Shown in pieces: positions 23,506 to 31,383 of a DNA stretch of 31,383 nucleotides; within the stretch, counting starts at the first letter, position 1; each line of letters begins with the position of its first letter. The DNA is from Marisimplicoccus sp965655775 (GTDB lineage: Bacteria; Bacteroidota; Bacteroidia; Flavobacteriales; Flavobacteriaceae). The notes under the pieces are model-generated. The model was not told where the DNA came from. It saw only the letters and a program-made list of their open reading frames with translations, and ran no database searches. The position numbers and the translations under genes are program-made. The DNA lies in the NCBI GenBank assembly GCA_965655775.1, contig CBFHHV010000012.1:1-31383 (forward strand), given 5' to 3'.

Positions 23506-24627
23506 TTACTCATTCAACATCACTGGCATTACTAACATCGTAATAGATTCCTTAGAACCCTTCTTATCATCAACTGGTCTAATTATTCCTGCTCTATTTG
23601 GATGAGACATTGATAAGGTTATAGTTTCTGAATCTAAATTATTAAGCATTTCTATCAAAAACTTTGAATTGAAACCAATCTGCATGTCATCACCTGAATA
23701 TTGGCATTCAAGATTTTCGTCAGCCTTATTACTAAAGTCAAAGTCCTCAGCAGAAATATTTAAAAGTGATCCTGCAATCTTAAGCCTAATTTGATTAGTT
23801 GTTTTATTTGAAAATATACTAACCCTTCTTACAGAATTTAAAAAGAGTTGTCTATCAATAGTTAAAACATTAGGATTATCTTTTGGAATAACAGCTTCAT
23901 AATTTGGAAATTTACCATCAATTAGTCGACATGTTATAGAAGATTTACCAAAGGTAAATTTCGCATTCGAATCATTATGTTGAATAGTCAGGTCTGAGTC
24001 ATCTGCTTGAAGAATCCCTTTTAGAATTTGCAAAGGCTTCTTTGGCATAATAAATTCAGACACATTATTTGCAGTATATTCTGAAGTTTCAAATTTAACT
24101 AGCTTATGGGCGTCAGTTGCAACAAACTTAAGAGATTCACTGTTAAATTGAAAAAAAACTCCACTCATAACCGGCCTCAGATCATCAGTTCCAGATGCAA
24201 ATATTGTAGAGTTTATAGCATTACCTAAGTAGGCACTATTTAATACCGTTTCATGAGCATCAAGTATTTCAACTTGTTTGGGAAACTCACCACCCTCAAG
24301 ATAAGCTAATGAATATTTACCATTACTTGCACTTATTTCAATTGTATTATTATCAGTCTTCATAAATGTTAAAGGTTGTTCTGAAAATGTTTTAAGAATA
24401 TCAGTTAATAGTTTAGCTGATATTGCAATTTTATCATTAGAAGTTGATTCAATATCAATTTCACTAGTCATTGAAGATTCAAGGTCAGATGAGCTTATTG
24501 TAAGTTTATTATTATCAATTTCAAATAGAAAATTATCAAGAATTGGAATGGTGTTTGTTGAATTTATAACTCCACTTAAAATTTGAAGTTCTTTGTATAA
24601 ACTAGAGGATGAAACAATGAATTTCAT
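23506..24627 (-). CDS. dnaN: DNA polymerase III beta subunit (sliding clamp)
   Basis: 373 residues, normal length. It forms the ring that tethers the replicative polymerase to DNA. Recognisable blocks are FIVSSSSLYKELQILSGVI, NTIPILDNFLFEI, GEFPKQ near 117, the FATDAHKL motif near 168, the CRLIDGKFPNYEAVIP block and the C-terminal ITMLVMPVMLN. No dnaA or recF neighbour is present, so this is not the classical dnaA-dnaN origin region. The gene ends three bases from the convergent oxoamine synthase gene. A TATATTTG -7 element lies 11 bases before its ATG. Confidence 0.97.
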   Translation of the reverse strand: MKFIVSSSSLYKELQILSGVINSTNTIPILDNFLFEIDNNKLTISSSDLESSMTSEIDIESTSNDKIAISAKLLTDILKTFSEQPLTFMKTDNNTIEISASNGKYSLAYLEGGEFPKQVEILDAHETVLNSAYLGNAINSTIFASGTDDLRPVMSGVFFQFNSESLKFVATDAHKLVKFETSEYTANNVSEFIMPKKPLQILKGILQADDSDLTIQHNDSNAKFTFGKSSITCRLIDGKFPNYEAVIPKDNPNVLTIDRQLFLNSVRRVSIFSNKTTNQIRLKIAGSLLNISAEDFDFSNKADENLECQYSGDDMQIGFNSKFLIEMLNNLDSETITLSMSHPNRAGIIRPVDDKKGSKESITMLVMPVMLNE

Positions 24628-24638
24628 ATGTTTTTATT

Positions 24639-24646
24639 CAAATATA
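24639..24646 (-). promoter_or_regulatory. -7 promoter element of dnaN
   Basis: On the minus strand TATATTTG, an exact TAnnTTTG match, 11 bases before the dnaN ATG. It lies in the 78-base gap after the SAM hydroxide adenosyltransferase gene, so dnaN can be transcribed alone. Confidence 0.5.
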
Positions 24647-24705
24647 TTTAAATGAAACAAGATTTCTTACTATTAATTATAAAAGTTATCTACTAGATAC
24701 AAACA

Positions 24706-25533
24706 CTAAAAATATACACTTACTGCATCTCTGTAATTTAGTCCAAAAAGAGTACTTGCGCTCCCGACTGTTTGTGGATTACTTCTATACACACTTAGCT
24801 GTAAATATCCTAAATTATTAAATAAAGCAATCTTTTTTCCATCTTCCTCTCTATCTTTTTTTTCAAGATTAAAGTCTATTGCATCTGAGTAGTTTTTATG
24901 AATCTTTGAAAACTTTACATTCCTTGCATTAATTGTAAACGGTCTAGTCTTAGATATTTCCTTAAATAATTTTTCTGTAATATTTGTTACTACATTTCCG
25001 TAATTGTCAATATATATAACACTGCCTATTATTTGATTCATTTCCTTATTTATTACAGGTCTTAAATTTGTAATCTCTTTAATTGTATCTATTTCAGATC
25101 CAACAACATTTAGAGGCCCTGATCTATTAACATGAGATGCAACTTTAACAAATAGTTCATCAGCAGATATATCATAATTATAATTACTGTGTAAATTAAT
25201 ATCAACAATTTGATCAGGTTTGATATCTCTAAAAATTAAAGAAAACACACCATTATCTGCTCCAATAAAAAAGCTTCCATCATACATTATGGCTATATGT
25301 TTATTCTCAGGGGTTAGTTCTGAATCAACACTTAGAATATGAATAGTTCCTTTAGGAAACTCGCTGAATGCTCCTTCTAGAACATATCCGGCTTCAGCTA
25401 AGTTAAATGGGCTTATATCATGAGTAATGTCAACTATATTAATATCATCAATTTCACTAATTAACTTTGCTTTTAAAGAACTAACTGAATAGTCTTTATT
25501 TCCATAATCAGTAGTTAGTGTTATGATAGCCAT
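24706..25533 (-). CDS. SAM hydroxide adenosyltransferase (DUF62 family)
   Basis: 275 residues. The family splits S-adenosylmethionine into adenosine and methionine with water or hydroxide. Visible blocks are ITLTTDYGNKDYSVSSLKAKL (Asp9 at the nucleoside site), VDITHDISPFNLAEAGYVL, the GADNGVFSLIF segment near 91-101, VGSEID and IDNYGNVVTNI near 175-185, all in family order. It is cytoplasmic, with no signal peptide. Its physiological purpose in bacteria is not clear. It is divergent from phoH-purC; I recall this three-gene neighbourhood as common in Flavobacteriia. Confidence 0.93.
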   Translation of the reverse strand: MAIITLTTDYGNKDYSVSSLKAKLISEIDDINIVDITHDISPFNLAEAGYVLEGAFSEFPKGTIHILSVDSELTPENKHIAIMYDGSFFIGADNGVFSLIFRDIKPDQIVDINLHSNYNYDISADELFVKVASHVNRSGPLNVVGSEIDTIKEITNLRPVINKEMNQIIGSVIYIDNYGNVVTNITEKLFKEISKTRPFTINARNVKFSKIHKNYSDAIDFNLEKKDREEDGKKIALFNNLGYLQLSVYRSNPQTVGSASTLFGLNYRDAVSVYF

Positions 25534-25537
25534 TTAA

Positions 25538-25569
25538 TTGATAAACTTTACAAAATTTATGTAAATTTG
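25538..25569 (+). promoter_or_regulatory. Promoter of phoH-purC
   Basis: TTG (25538-25540), 21 bases, TAAATTTG (25562-25569): boxes and spacing fit the Bacteroidota consensus. Transcription would begin about 35 bases before the TTG start of phoH. Confidence 0.6.
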
Positions 25570-25610
25570 AATCAAATAATCTACTATAACAAATTTTTAA
25601 ATATAATCTA

Positions 25611-26546
25611 TTGAGTGACCTTCAATTTGAATTAACAGATGTTGATCCGCAGTATTTTTTTTCTAGAGAAAACCTAAACTCTTTAAAATCAAGTTTTCCA
25701 AAAATTAAATTAGTTCAGAGAGGTCAGACCATTAAGGCTCTTGGTGATAAAAATGAGTTAAAAAAATTTGATCAAAAATTTAGAATTCTTCTTAATTATT
25801 ATTCAGAGTTTAATTCAATGGATCCTAATGTCATCAATGATATAGTTGTAAAAGATATAAAGTTTAATGGTGATAAACCGTCTTTAATTTTACATGGTGT
25901 TTCTGGTAAACCTATTTTAGCAAAAACCATAAATCAAAAAAAACTTCATGATTCAATTGAATCTAATGATTTAATCTTTGCTGTTGGCCCAGCTGGTACT
26001 GGAAAAACATACACTGGTGTTGCTATGGCTGTAAAAGCCCTAAAAGAAAAAGAGATTAAAAAAATAATATTAACTAGACCTGCAGTTGAAGCAGGGGAAA
26101 ATCTTGGATATCTACCTGGTGACTTAAAGGAAAAATTAGACCCTTATATGCAGCCTCTTTATGATGCATTAACAGATATGATTCCTTATAATAAACTTGA
26201 AAAATTTTTAGAAGATAGGACAATTGAGATTGCTCCTCTTGCCTTTATGAGAGGTAGAACTCTTGATAATGCATTTGTTATTCTTGATGAAGCACAGAAT
26301 ACTACACCAGCTCAAATGAAAATGTTTCTTACTAGAATGGGAATGAATGCTAAATTTATGGTTACGGGAGATCCAGGTCAAGTAGACTTACCTAGAAAGG
26401 ATAATTCTGGTCTAAGAGAAGCCATTAAAATTCTTTCTAATAAGAGAGGAATTAAAATAATTTATCTTGATGATAAAGATGTAATAAGGCATCCAATTGT
26501 TAAAAAGGTTATTGACGCTTATAATAATGTAGAAAAAGATGACTAG
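25611..26546 (+). CDS. phoH: PhoH-family ATPase
   Basis: 311 residues, beginning at TTG 25611; the frame is closed by a stop at 25587 and the first ATG (25818) would cut off the N-terminal domain, so TTG is the likely start. The P-loop is GPAGTGKT (126-133), Walker B VILDEAQN (223-230), followed by TTPAQMKMFLTRMG and KFMVTGDPGQVDLP, the PhoH signature. PhoH/YbeZ proteins are RNA-associated ATPases or helicases often linked to the RNase YbeY and ribosome maturation. The stop shares a base with the GTG start of purC (TAGTG), so the two are translationally coupled. Confidence 0.96.
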   Translation: MSDLQFELTDVDPQYFFSRENLNSLKSSFPKIKLVQRGQTIKALGDKNELKKFDQKFRILLNYYSEFNSMDPNVINDIVVKDIKFNGDKPSLILHGVSGKPILAKTINQKKLHDSIESNDLIFAVGPAGTGKTYTGVAMAVKALKEKEIKKIILTRPAVEAGENLGYLPGDLKEKLDPYMQPLYDALTDMIPYNKLEKFLEDRTIEIAPLAFMRGRTLDNAFVILDEAQNTTPAQMKMFLTRMGMNAKFMVTGDPGQVDLPRKDNSGLREAIKILSNKRGIKIIYLDDKDVIRHPIVKKVIDAYNNVEKDD

Positions 26547-27490
26547 TGGATAGTATTTTTAAAACAGACTTTAGTTTCCCTGGTCAAACCTCCAAGTATG
26601 AAGGCAAAGTTAGAGACGTATACACTATTAAGGATGATATATTAGTTATAATTGCCTCTGACAGGATTTCTGCATTTGATTTAGTAATGCCAAAGTCTAT
26701 ACCCAATAAGGGACAAGTGCTTAACCAAATATCAGTTGAAATGTTAAATTCCACTAAAGACATAATAGATAATTGGTTAATTTCTTCACCTGACCCAAAT
26801 GTTTCAATTGGTCACAGGTTAAACCCAATCAAAATTGAGATGGTTATTAGAGGTTATCTAAGTGGACATGCTGATAGATTATATAAATCAGGTAAAAGGA
26901 GTATATGTGGAGTAAATTTACCAAATGGCCTTGTATCAAATCAAAAATTTGATATTCCAATTATTACACCTAGTACAAAGGCTGATATTGGTCATGATGA
27001 AGATATTTCAAAATCTGAAATTTTGAGTCAAAATATACTCTCGATTGAACAATATGAAGAAATAGAGAGAGTTACATATAAATTATTTGAAAGAGGCACT
27101 GAGATTGCAAAAGAACGAGGATTAATTTTAGTAGACACCAAATATGAGTTTGGATATGACTCAAATAATAAATTATTTCTAATTGACGAAATACATACAC
27201 CAGACTCTTCTAGATATTTTTATTTAGATGGTTATGAGGAAGCAGTTAATAGTGGGATGTCTCCAAAACAGCTTTCAAAAGAATTTTTTAGACAATGGTT
27301 AATTAAAAATGAATTTCAAGGTAAAGAAAATCAAAAATTACCTGAGATAACTAATGAAATTATTGATGACGTTTCTAAAAGATACGTCGAGTTATTTAAT
27401 TTAATTACAGGTAGATTATTTCAACCAAGAAAATCAGATAATATCTTAAAAGAATTAGAGGCTAATATAACTGAATTTCTATCTATTTAA
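26546..27490 (+). CDS. purC: SAICAR synthetase
   Basis: 314 residues, starting at GTG overlapping the phoH stop by one base. It joins aspartate to CAIR with ATP in de novo purine synthesis. Landmarks are YEGKVRDVYTIKDD near the N-terminus, ASDRISAFD near 37-45, IPNKGQVLNQIS, VIRGYLSGHADRLYKSG near 101-117, LPNGL, TPSTKADIGHDE near 141-152, DTKYEFGYD and LIDEIHTPDSSRY. It is of the longer type (about 310 residues) rather than the 237-residue E. coli form. The last eight bases overlap the convergent M20 peptidase gene. Confidence 0.97.
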   Translation: MDSIFKTDFSFPGQTSKYEGKVRDVYTIKDDILVIIASDRISAFDLVMPKSIPNKGQVLNQISVEMLNSTKDIIDNWLISSPDPNVSIGHRLNPIKIEMVIRGYLSGHADRLYKSGKRSICGVNLPNGLVSNQKFDIPIITPSTKADIGHDEDISKSEILSQNILSIEQYEEIERVTYKLFERGTEIAKERGLILVDTKYEFGYDSNNKLFLIDEIHTPDSSRYFYLDGYEEAVNSGMSPKQLSKEFFRQWLIKNEFQGKENQKLPEITNEIIDDVSKRYVELFNLITGRLFQPRKSDNILKELEANITEFLSI

Positions 27491-29003
27491 ATTCTGAGGA
27501 AAGAATCCCAACAAAACTTTCAATTCCCTTTATATAGTTAATCAACTTAATATTTTCATTAGGACTATGCTGATTATTATCTTTATTTACTGTAGGTACA
27601 CCAACAGCGGGAATACTTAGTACATTAACAAACGGAGAAATTGGTACAGATCCACCACTTGTTCTTTTAAGCACAGGCTCTACTCCAAATGTTCTGGTTA
27701 ATGTTTCAGACAACCAATTCCCCAAATCACTATCAATGTCTGTCCTAAATGCAGGGTATGAAACTGTAGAGTTAAATTTTACTATTTTATCATATTTCAT
27801 TCTTTCTTTCTTTGAAGGTTCGTGGTCAAGAACTACATAGCCCAGACCTTCAATGTGTTTCTTAATCAGCTCATGAAGTTTATAACCATCTGATTCTATA
27901 ACGAGTCTTACATCAATTTCTGCTATACACTCTGACGGAACAATTGTTCTGACCTCGTCTTCTACCCATCCAGCTCTAATTCCTCTAACATTTAATGAAG
28001 GAAACTGAATTGCCTCTTGATATGAATTTCCAACAGATTCAGGTTTCTTAAACTGCATTTTATTTAGCATACTTTCTTCATCATCAGGAACATTATCCAA
28101 ATATTTTTTTACTTGATCTGAAATTGTAATTCCATCATAGTATCCTTTTATTTTCACAATACCGTTTTCATCTTTCATAGATGATAATATATTAGACATT
28201 CTAAAGACAGGATTAGGAGCATAATTACCGAAATGACCACTATGCTGAGGCACAACTGGTCCATATGTTTTTAAAGTAATAGATGAAATCCCTCTATTAC
28301 CAAAATTTAAAGTCGGAAGGTCAGATTCATGTTGAGGCCCGTCAAATATTAGTAAGGCATCACTTTTAAGAATGGAACTGTGTTTCTTTACTGCTTCAGG
28401 GAGGCTTGGTGAACTTTTTTCCTCCTCAAAATCCATAACTAGCTTTAAATTTAATTTTTGATTAATATTATTAGAGTTCATAAATTTTAATGCTTGTATA
28501 AGCATCATTACTGGACCCTTAGCATCTGAAGAGGCCCTAGCAAATATTCTAATGTCCTTGTCCTCTATAGTTTTATAATCTATATCAGCTATTTTATTTG
28601 AGTCATAATCAATAAAACTTTCATTATCTTTTATTTTATAAACAGGAATAAAGGGATTTTCTTGATTCCATTTTATTGGATCTACGGGCTGTCCATCAAG
28701 GTGCATATAAATAAGCACAGTTTTATAATCATCACTAATATGTTTGGATGCTAATAAAAGTGGGATAGTTTTTGTTTCAAGCCTGTTAATCTCAAAATTA
28801 AGTGATTTAAACTTATTCTCGGTCCAATCAATTAACTCATATATGTCGGATTTAAAGTTTGCATCATTTGGATAAGATAGAAACTCAATAAACTCATCAA
28901 TATTATCAATTCCTTGTTTAAAAATTTCATTTTTGTATTCTCTTTGACTAAAAAGTGAGATAGATGTGAACAATAATATAATTGTAAGTTTAAATATTTT
29001 CAT
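27483..29003 (-). CDS. Secreted M20 family metallopeptidase, copy A
   Basis: 506 residues with signal peptide MKIFKLTIILLFTSISLFSQ. It is a di-zinc exopeptidase of the M20 clan. The expected ligands are visible: His101 in MHLDGQP, Asp160 in SSDAKGP, the Glu pair near 193-195 in DFEEEKSS, Asp221 in FDGPQH and the C-terminal His in NNQHSPNEN. The dimerisation-domain His of family enzymes is probably in VPQHSGHFG near 252-259. It is a close tandem paralogue of copy B, colinear without gaps over at least the first 260 residues. It probably degrades peptides in the periplasm; specificity is unknown. It follows copy B by 47 bases and converges on purC. Confidence 0.92.
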   Translation of the reverse strand: MKIFKLTIILLFTSISLFSQREYKNEIFKQGIDNIDEFIEFLSYPNDANFKSDIYELIDWTENKFKSLNFEINRLETKTIPLLLASKHISDDYKTVLIYMHLDGQPVDPIKWNQENPFIPVYKIKDNESFIDYDSNKIADIDYKTIEDKDIRIFARASSDAKGPVMMLIQALKFMNSNNINQKLNLKLVMDFEEEKSSPSLPEAVKKHSSILKSDALLIFDGPQHESDLPTLNFGNRGISSITLKTYGPVVPQHSGHFGNYAPNPVFRMSNILSSMKDENGIVKIKGYYDGITISDQVKKYLDNVPDDEESMLNKMQFKKPESVGNSYQEAIQFPSLNVRGIRAGWVEDEVRTIVPSECIAEIDVRLVIESDGYKLHELIKKHIEGLGYVVLDHEPSKKERMKYDKIVKFNSTVSYPAFRTDIDSDLGNWLSETLTRTFGVEPVLKRTSGGSVPISPFVNVLSIPAVGVPTVNKDNNQHSPNENIKLINYIKGIESFVGILSSEFK

Positions 29004-29050
29004 TTTTTATTTTTTAAAGATGGATTCAGAGTGCTTAAATTTATAAAGTA

Positions 29051-30568
29051 TTAAAAATTATCAGTCAAAATACCTAAATAGGTTTGAATTCCAGTAATAT
29101 AATTTTCAATTTTGATATTTTCGTTAGGGCTGTGCTGATTATTATCTTGATTTACTGTTGGAACTGTAACAGCTGGAATTCCCAGAGTATTTACAAATGG
29201 TGATATTGGTACTGATCCACCACTAGTTCTCTTTCTAACAGGTTCTGCATTAAATGTATTCTTTAATGATTTTACCAGCCACTTACCAATATCAGAATCT
29301 ATATCAGTTCTAAATGCATCATAATCAAAAGTTGATATAAATGTCACAATTTTATTATATTTTAATCTCTCCTCCTTTGTTGGCCTTCTATCCATTATAA
29401 CATATCCTAAATCTTTAATATGTTTTTTAATTAGATTATGAAGCCTTTTAGGATCAGACTCTAATACAAGTCTTACATCAATTTCAGCTATACACTCAGA
29501 TGGAACAATTGTTCTTACTTCCTCTCTAACCCATCCAGATTCAATTCCCCTTACATTTAAAGAAGGGTACTGAATTGATTCTTGATAATTTGAGCCAACA
29601 TTATCAAAAGTATTGAATTGCATATCTTCCATCATTTTTTTTTCATCATCGGGAACTCCTGCTAATATTGCCTGAGTTTCTTTATCAAGTGTTACTCCAT
29701 CATAAAAGCCCTCTATTACAACTCTTCCATCTTTATCTTTCATTGATGAAAGAATCTCAGACATTCTAAAGACGGGATTTGGAGCGTAATTGCCAAAATG
29801 TCCGCTGTGTTGAGGTACAATTGGTCCATAAGTAATTAACCTTATATCAGATATTCCTCTTGCACCAAAAGTTAATGTAGGTAAATTAGATGGGTGTTTA
29901 GGACCATCAAATATGAATAGTGCGTCACTTTTTAATTTTGAAGAATATTTTTTGACTGCAGCTGCAAGATTCGGTGAACTAATCTCTTCTTCAAAATCCA
30001 TTATAACTTTAATATTATACTTAAATTCAATATCATTTCTCCTCATTATCTCAAGAGCACTTAACATCATCATTACTGGTCCTTTAGCGTCAGATGATGA
30101 TCTAGCAAAAATTCTTAGGTCCTTTTCTAAAATATCTTTCATAGAAATACCCTTTAATATTTCCCAATTGACTATCTCATATTTTTCATTTATTTTTTCT
30201 TTTAATACAGCTCTGTATGGATCCTGTTGCTCCCATTTTGAATTATCAACTGGTTGACCATCAAATTGAAGGTATATTAAAATAGTCTTTGCTTTTTCAG
30301 AAATAATTTTAGATGCTAACAGAAGAGGTAATTCAGGTGTTTCAAGTCTTTCTACCTCAAAACCATATTTTTTAAAATTATCTATACCCCATTTAATTAA
30401 CGGCTCCATTTCCGATTTATAATTAGCATCATTTTTAATTAATAGAAAATCTCTGAATTCATTTATGCTTTCAATACCAATGTTAAATGACTGATTTTTA
30501 TAATCTATTTGTGAAAATACATATGTACTGTTAATGATGATAAGTATTGTAAAAATTAATTTTTTCAT
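29051..30568 (-). CDS. Secreted M20 family metallopeptidase, copy B, with Gln at a zinc-ligand position
   Basis: 505 residues, signal peptide MKKLIFTILIIINSTYVFSQ. It is colinear with copy A and shares most motifs: Asp160 in SSDAKGP, DFEEEISS (193-195), Asp221 in FDGPKH, VPQHSGHFG and His479 in NNQHSPNEN. The exception is the first metal motif, which reads LQFDGQP: the codon at residue 101 is CAA (Gln) where copy A has CAC (His). In M20 enzymes this His normally binds one of the two zinc ions, so copy B may be altered or inactive, unless Gln is normal in this subfamily. The start overlaps the miaA stop (ATGA), so it is translated from the miaA transcript. Confidence 0.9.
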   Translation of the reverse strand: MKKLIFTILIIINSTYVFSQIDYKNQSFNIGIESINEFRDFLLIKNDANYKSEMEPLIKWGIDNFKKYGFEVERLETPELPLLLASKIISEKAKTILIYLQFDGQPVDNSKWEQQDPYRAVLKEKINEKYEIVNWEILKGISMKDILEKDLRIFARSSSDAKGPVMMMLSALEIMRRNDIEFKYNIKVIMDFEEEISSPNLAAAVKKYSSKLKSDALFIFDGPKHPSNLPTLTFGARGISDIRLITYGPIVPQHSGHFGNYAPNPVFRMSEILSSMKDKDGRVVIEGFYDGVTLDKETQAILAGVPDDEKKMMEDMQFNTFDNVGSNYQESIQYPSLNVRGIESGWVREEVRTIVPSECIAEIDVRLVLESDPKRLHNLIKKHIKDLGYVIMDRRPTKEERLKYNKIVTFISTFDYDAFRTDIDSDIGKWLVKSLKNTFNAEPVRKRTSGGSVPISPFVNTLGIPAVTVPTVNQDNNQHSPNENIKIENYITGIQTYLGILTDNF

Positions 30569-31383
30569 TTTTGTAAAATTTTATTGATGTTATCTGTTAC
30601 GTTTTTACTCATATCTATTTTTTTAGCATCAGAATATTTTTTGTTCCAAGTTATTTGTCTTTTGGCATAATTTCTAGTATTCTGTTTAATTTTTTCTATT
30701 GCCTTTTCATAAGATATTTTATTTTCAAAATAATTAATAAATTCCTTATATCCAACAGTATTCAAGGTATTTAAATTTTTAAATTCTTTTAAAAGGTATA
30801 CCTCATTTTCTAAACCATTCTTAATCATTATATCTACTCTTTTATCAATCTTTGAATATAGAATTTGTCTTTCACAGTTAAGAATTATGACTTCCTTGCT
30901 AAAGGTCCTTTCCTTATTATCAGCTTTTCTAAAAGAAGTAAAACTTTTACCAGAGGTTTCAATTACCTCTAGTGCCCTAATGAGTCTGCGTGAATTATTT
31001 TTATCAACTTTAACATAATATTCTGGGTCGAGTTTCTTTAATTTTTCCTGTAAATATTCTATTCCATTTTCTATGTACTTTTTATTAATCATTTTCTTTA
31101 TATCTATTGGAATAGATGGAAATTTGTCAATACCATACAATATTGAGTCTGCATAAAGACCTGAACCCCCCACAAGAATTAAATTATCATAATTTAAAAA
31201 AAGACTATTTATTATATTGATAGCATCCTTTTCAAATTTTCCAACATTATAATCTTCATGAATACTTTTATTATGAATAAAATGATGTTTAATTGTATCT
31301 AATTGTTTCCTAGATGGTGGAGAAGTACCAATTTTAAGTTCTTTGAAAAACTGTCTTGAATCACAGGAAATAATTTCAGTTTT
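30565..31383 (-). CDS. miaA: tRNA dimethylallyltransferase MiaA, 5' end cut by window edge
   Basis: At least 272 residues; the frame is open to the last base of the window, so the start and the N-terminal P-loop lie beyond it. MiaA adds a dimethylallyl group to A37 of tRNAs reading UNN codons. Visible blocks in order are EIISCDSRQFFKELKIGT, KHHFIHNKSIHEDYNVGKFE, the LVGGSGLYADS loop near 31150, RRLIRALEVIETSGKSF, and KQNTRNYAKRQITWNK near the end, the conserved tRNA-binding Arg/Tyr-rich segment. The GTG at 31171-31173 is internal, not the start. Its TGA overlaps the ATG of M20 copy B. tRNA-Leu and tRNA-Lys elsewhere in the window are not adjacent. Confidence 0.96.
   Translation of the reverse strand, partial: KTEIISCDSRQFFKELKIGTSPPSRKQLDTIKHHFIHNKSIHEDYNVGKFEKDAINIINSLFLNYDNLILVGGSGLYADSILYGIDKFPSIPIDIKKMINKKYIENGIEYLQEKLKKLDPEYYVKVDKNNSRRLIRALEVIETSGKSFTSFRKADNKERTFSKEVIILNCERQILYSKIDKRVDIMIKNGLENEVYLLKEFKNLNTLNTVGYKEFINYFENKISYEKAIEKIKQNTRNYAKRQITWNKKYSDAKKIDMSKNVTDNINKILQK

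Noticed and set aside
23506..24627. Replication origin next to dnaN
   Set aside because: No dnaA, recF or DnaA-box cluster is visible around the gene; dnaN is often separate from the origin in Bacteroidota.
29913..30257. Plus-strand 114-residue open frame inside M20 copy B
   Set aside because: Antisense to the M20 catalytic motifs; hydrophobic/Ser-rich shadow without a promoter.
1..31383. Mobile element, prophage or defence island
   Set aside because: No integrase, transposase, terminal repeats, restriction or toxin-antitoxin genes are seen; gene order and composition are uniform and housekeeping in nature.

Overview
The window is a gene-dense, visibly AT-rich chromosomal segment of a Bacteroidota bacterium, most likely a marine Flavobacteriia with a compact genome. 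The taxonomic signs are: a transketolase split into two genes; accA directly before dnaB; a DUF5117-type metalloprotease; a Bacteroidota-type SurA foldase pair behind guaB; a crtB-crtZ carotenoid pair; TAnnTTTG-type -7 promoter elements instead of Shine-Dalgarno-led starts; and many short secreted or lipoprotein N-termini ending in SQ, TQ or a lipobox Cys. The marine/streamlined label is inference from composition and gene packing, not from a marker gene.

Layout. 1-600: 3' part of an unrecognised gene, then a strong terminator. 644-2450 (-): DUF3050 protein and an M28 lipoprotein peptidase, overlapping. 2497-6785 (+): LysE-type exporter, guaB, a SurA-N-like lipoprotein and a SurA-like two-domain prolyl isomerase. 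6786-8068 (-): crtB-crtZ. 8116-8880 (+): an unrecognised protein with a perfect coding tandem repeat, followed by tRNA-Leu(GAG) and tRNA-Lys(TTT) on the minus strand. 9129-10166: aroK and a convergent degenerate phosphoribosyltransferase. 10212-11087 (+): FKBP-like lipoprotein with a Ca-binding tail. 11084-13540 (-): split transketolase plus a beta-barrel protein. 13652-17327 (+): LptF/G permease, accA, dnaB. 17400-18743 (-): cold-shock protein and prfB with its programmed frameshift. 18802-23502 (+): zinc metalloprotease, then a PLP-enzyme pair that may make sulfonolipid (capnine) or sphingoid bases. 23506-25533 (-): dnaN and a SAM hydroxide adenosyltransferase. 25611-27490 (+): phoH-purC. 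27483-31383 (-): miaA (cut by the window edge) and two tandem M20 peptidases.

Most genes are core housekeeping (purines, shikimate, fatty acid synthesis, replication, translation termination, tRNA modification) interleaved with envelope functions (foldases, Lpt permease, lipoproteins, secreted peptidases, carotenoids, unusual lipids). I see no mobile element, CRISPR array, rRNA or defence island. No gene-free stretch exceeds 300 bases: the longest (8881-9128) holds the two tRNAs. No wholly new multi-gene system is evident. The items most worth a second look are the RF2 frameshift site in a lineage that hardly uses SD pairing, the predicted sulfonolipid gene pair, the repeat-tailed unknown protein at 8116, the H-to-Q change in one M20 paralogue, and the leaderless-looking promoters.
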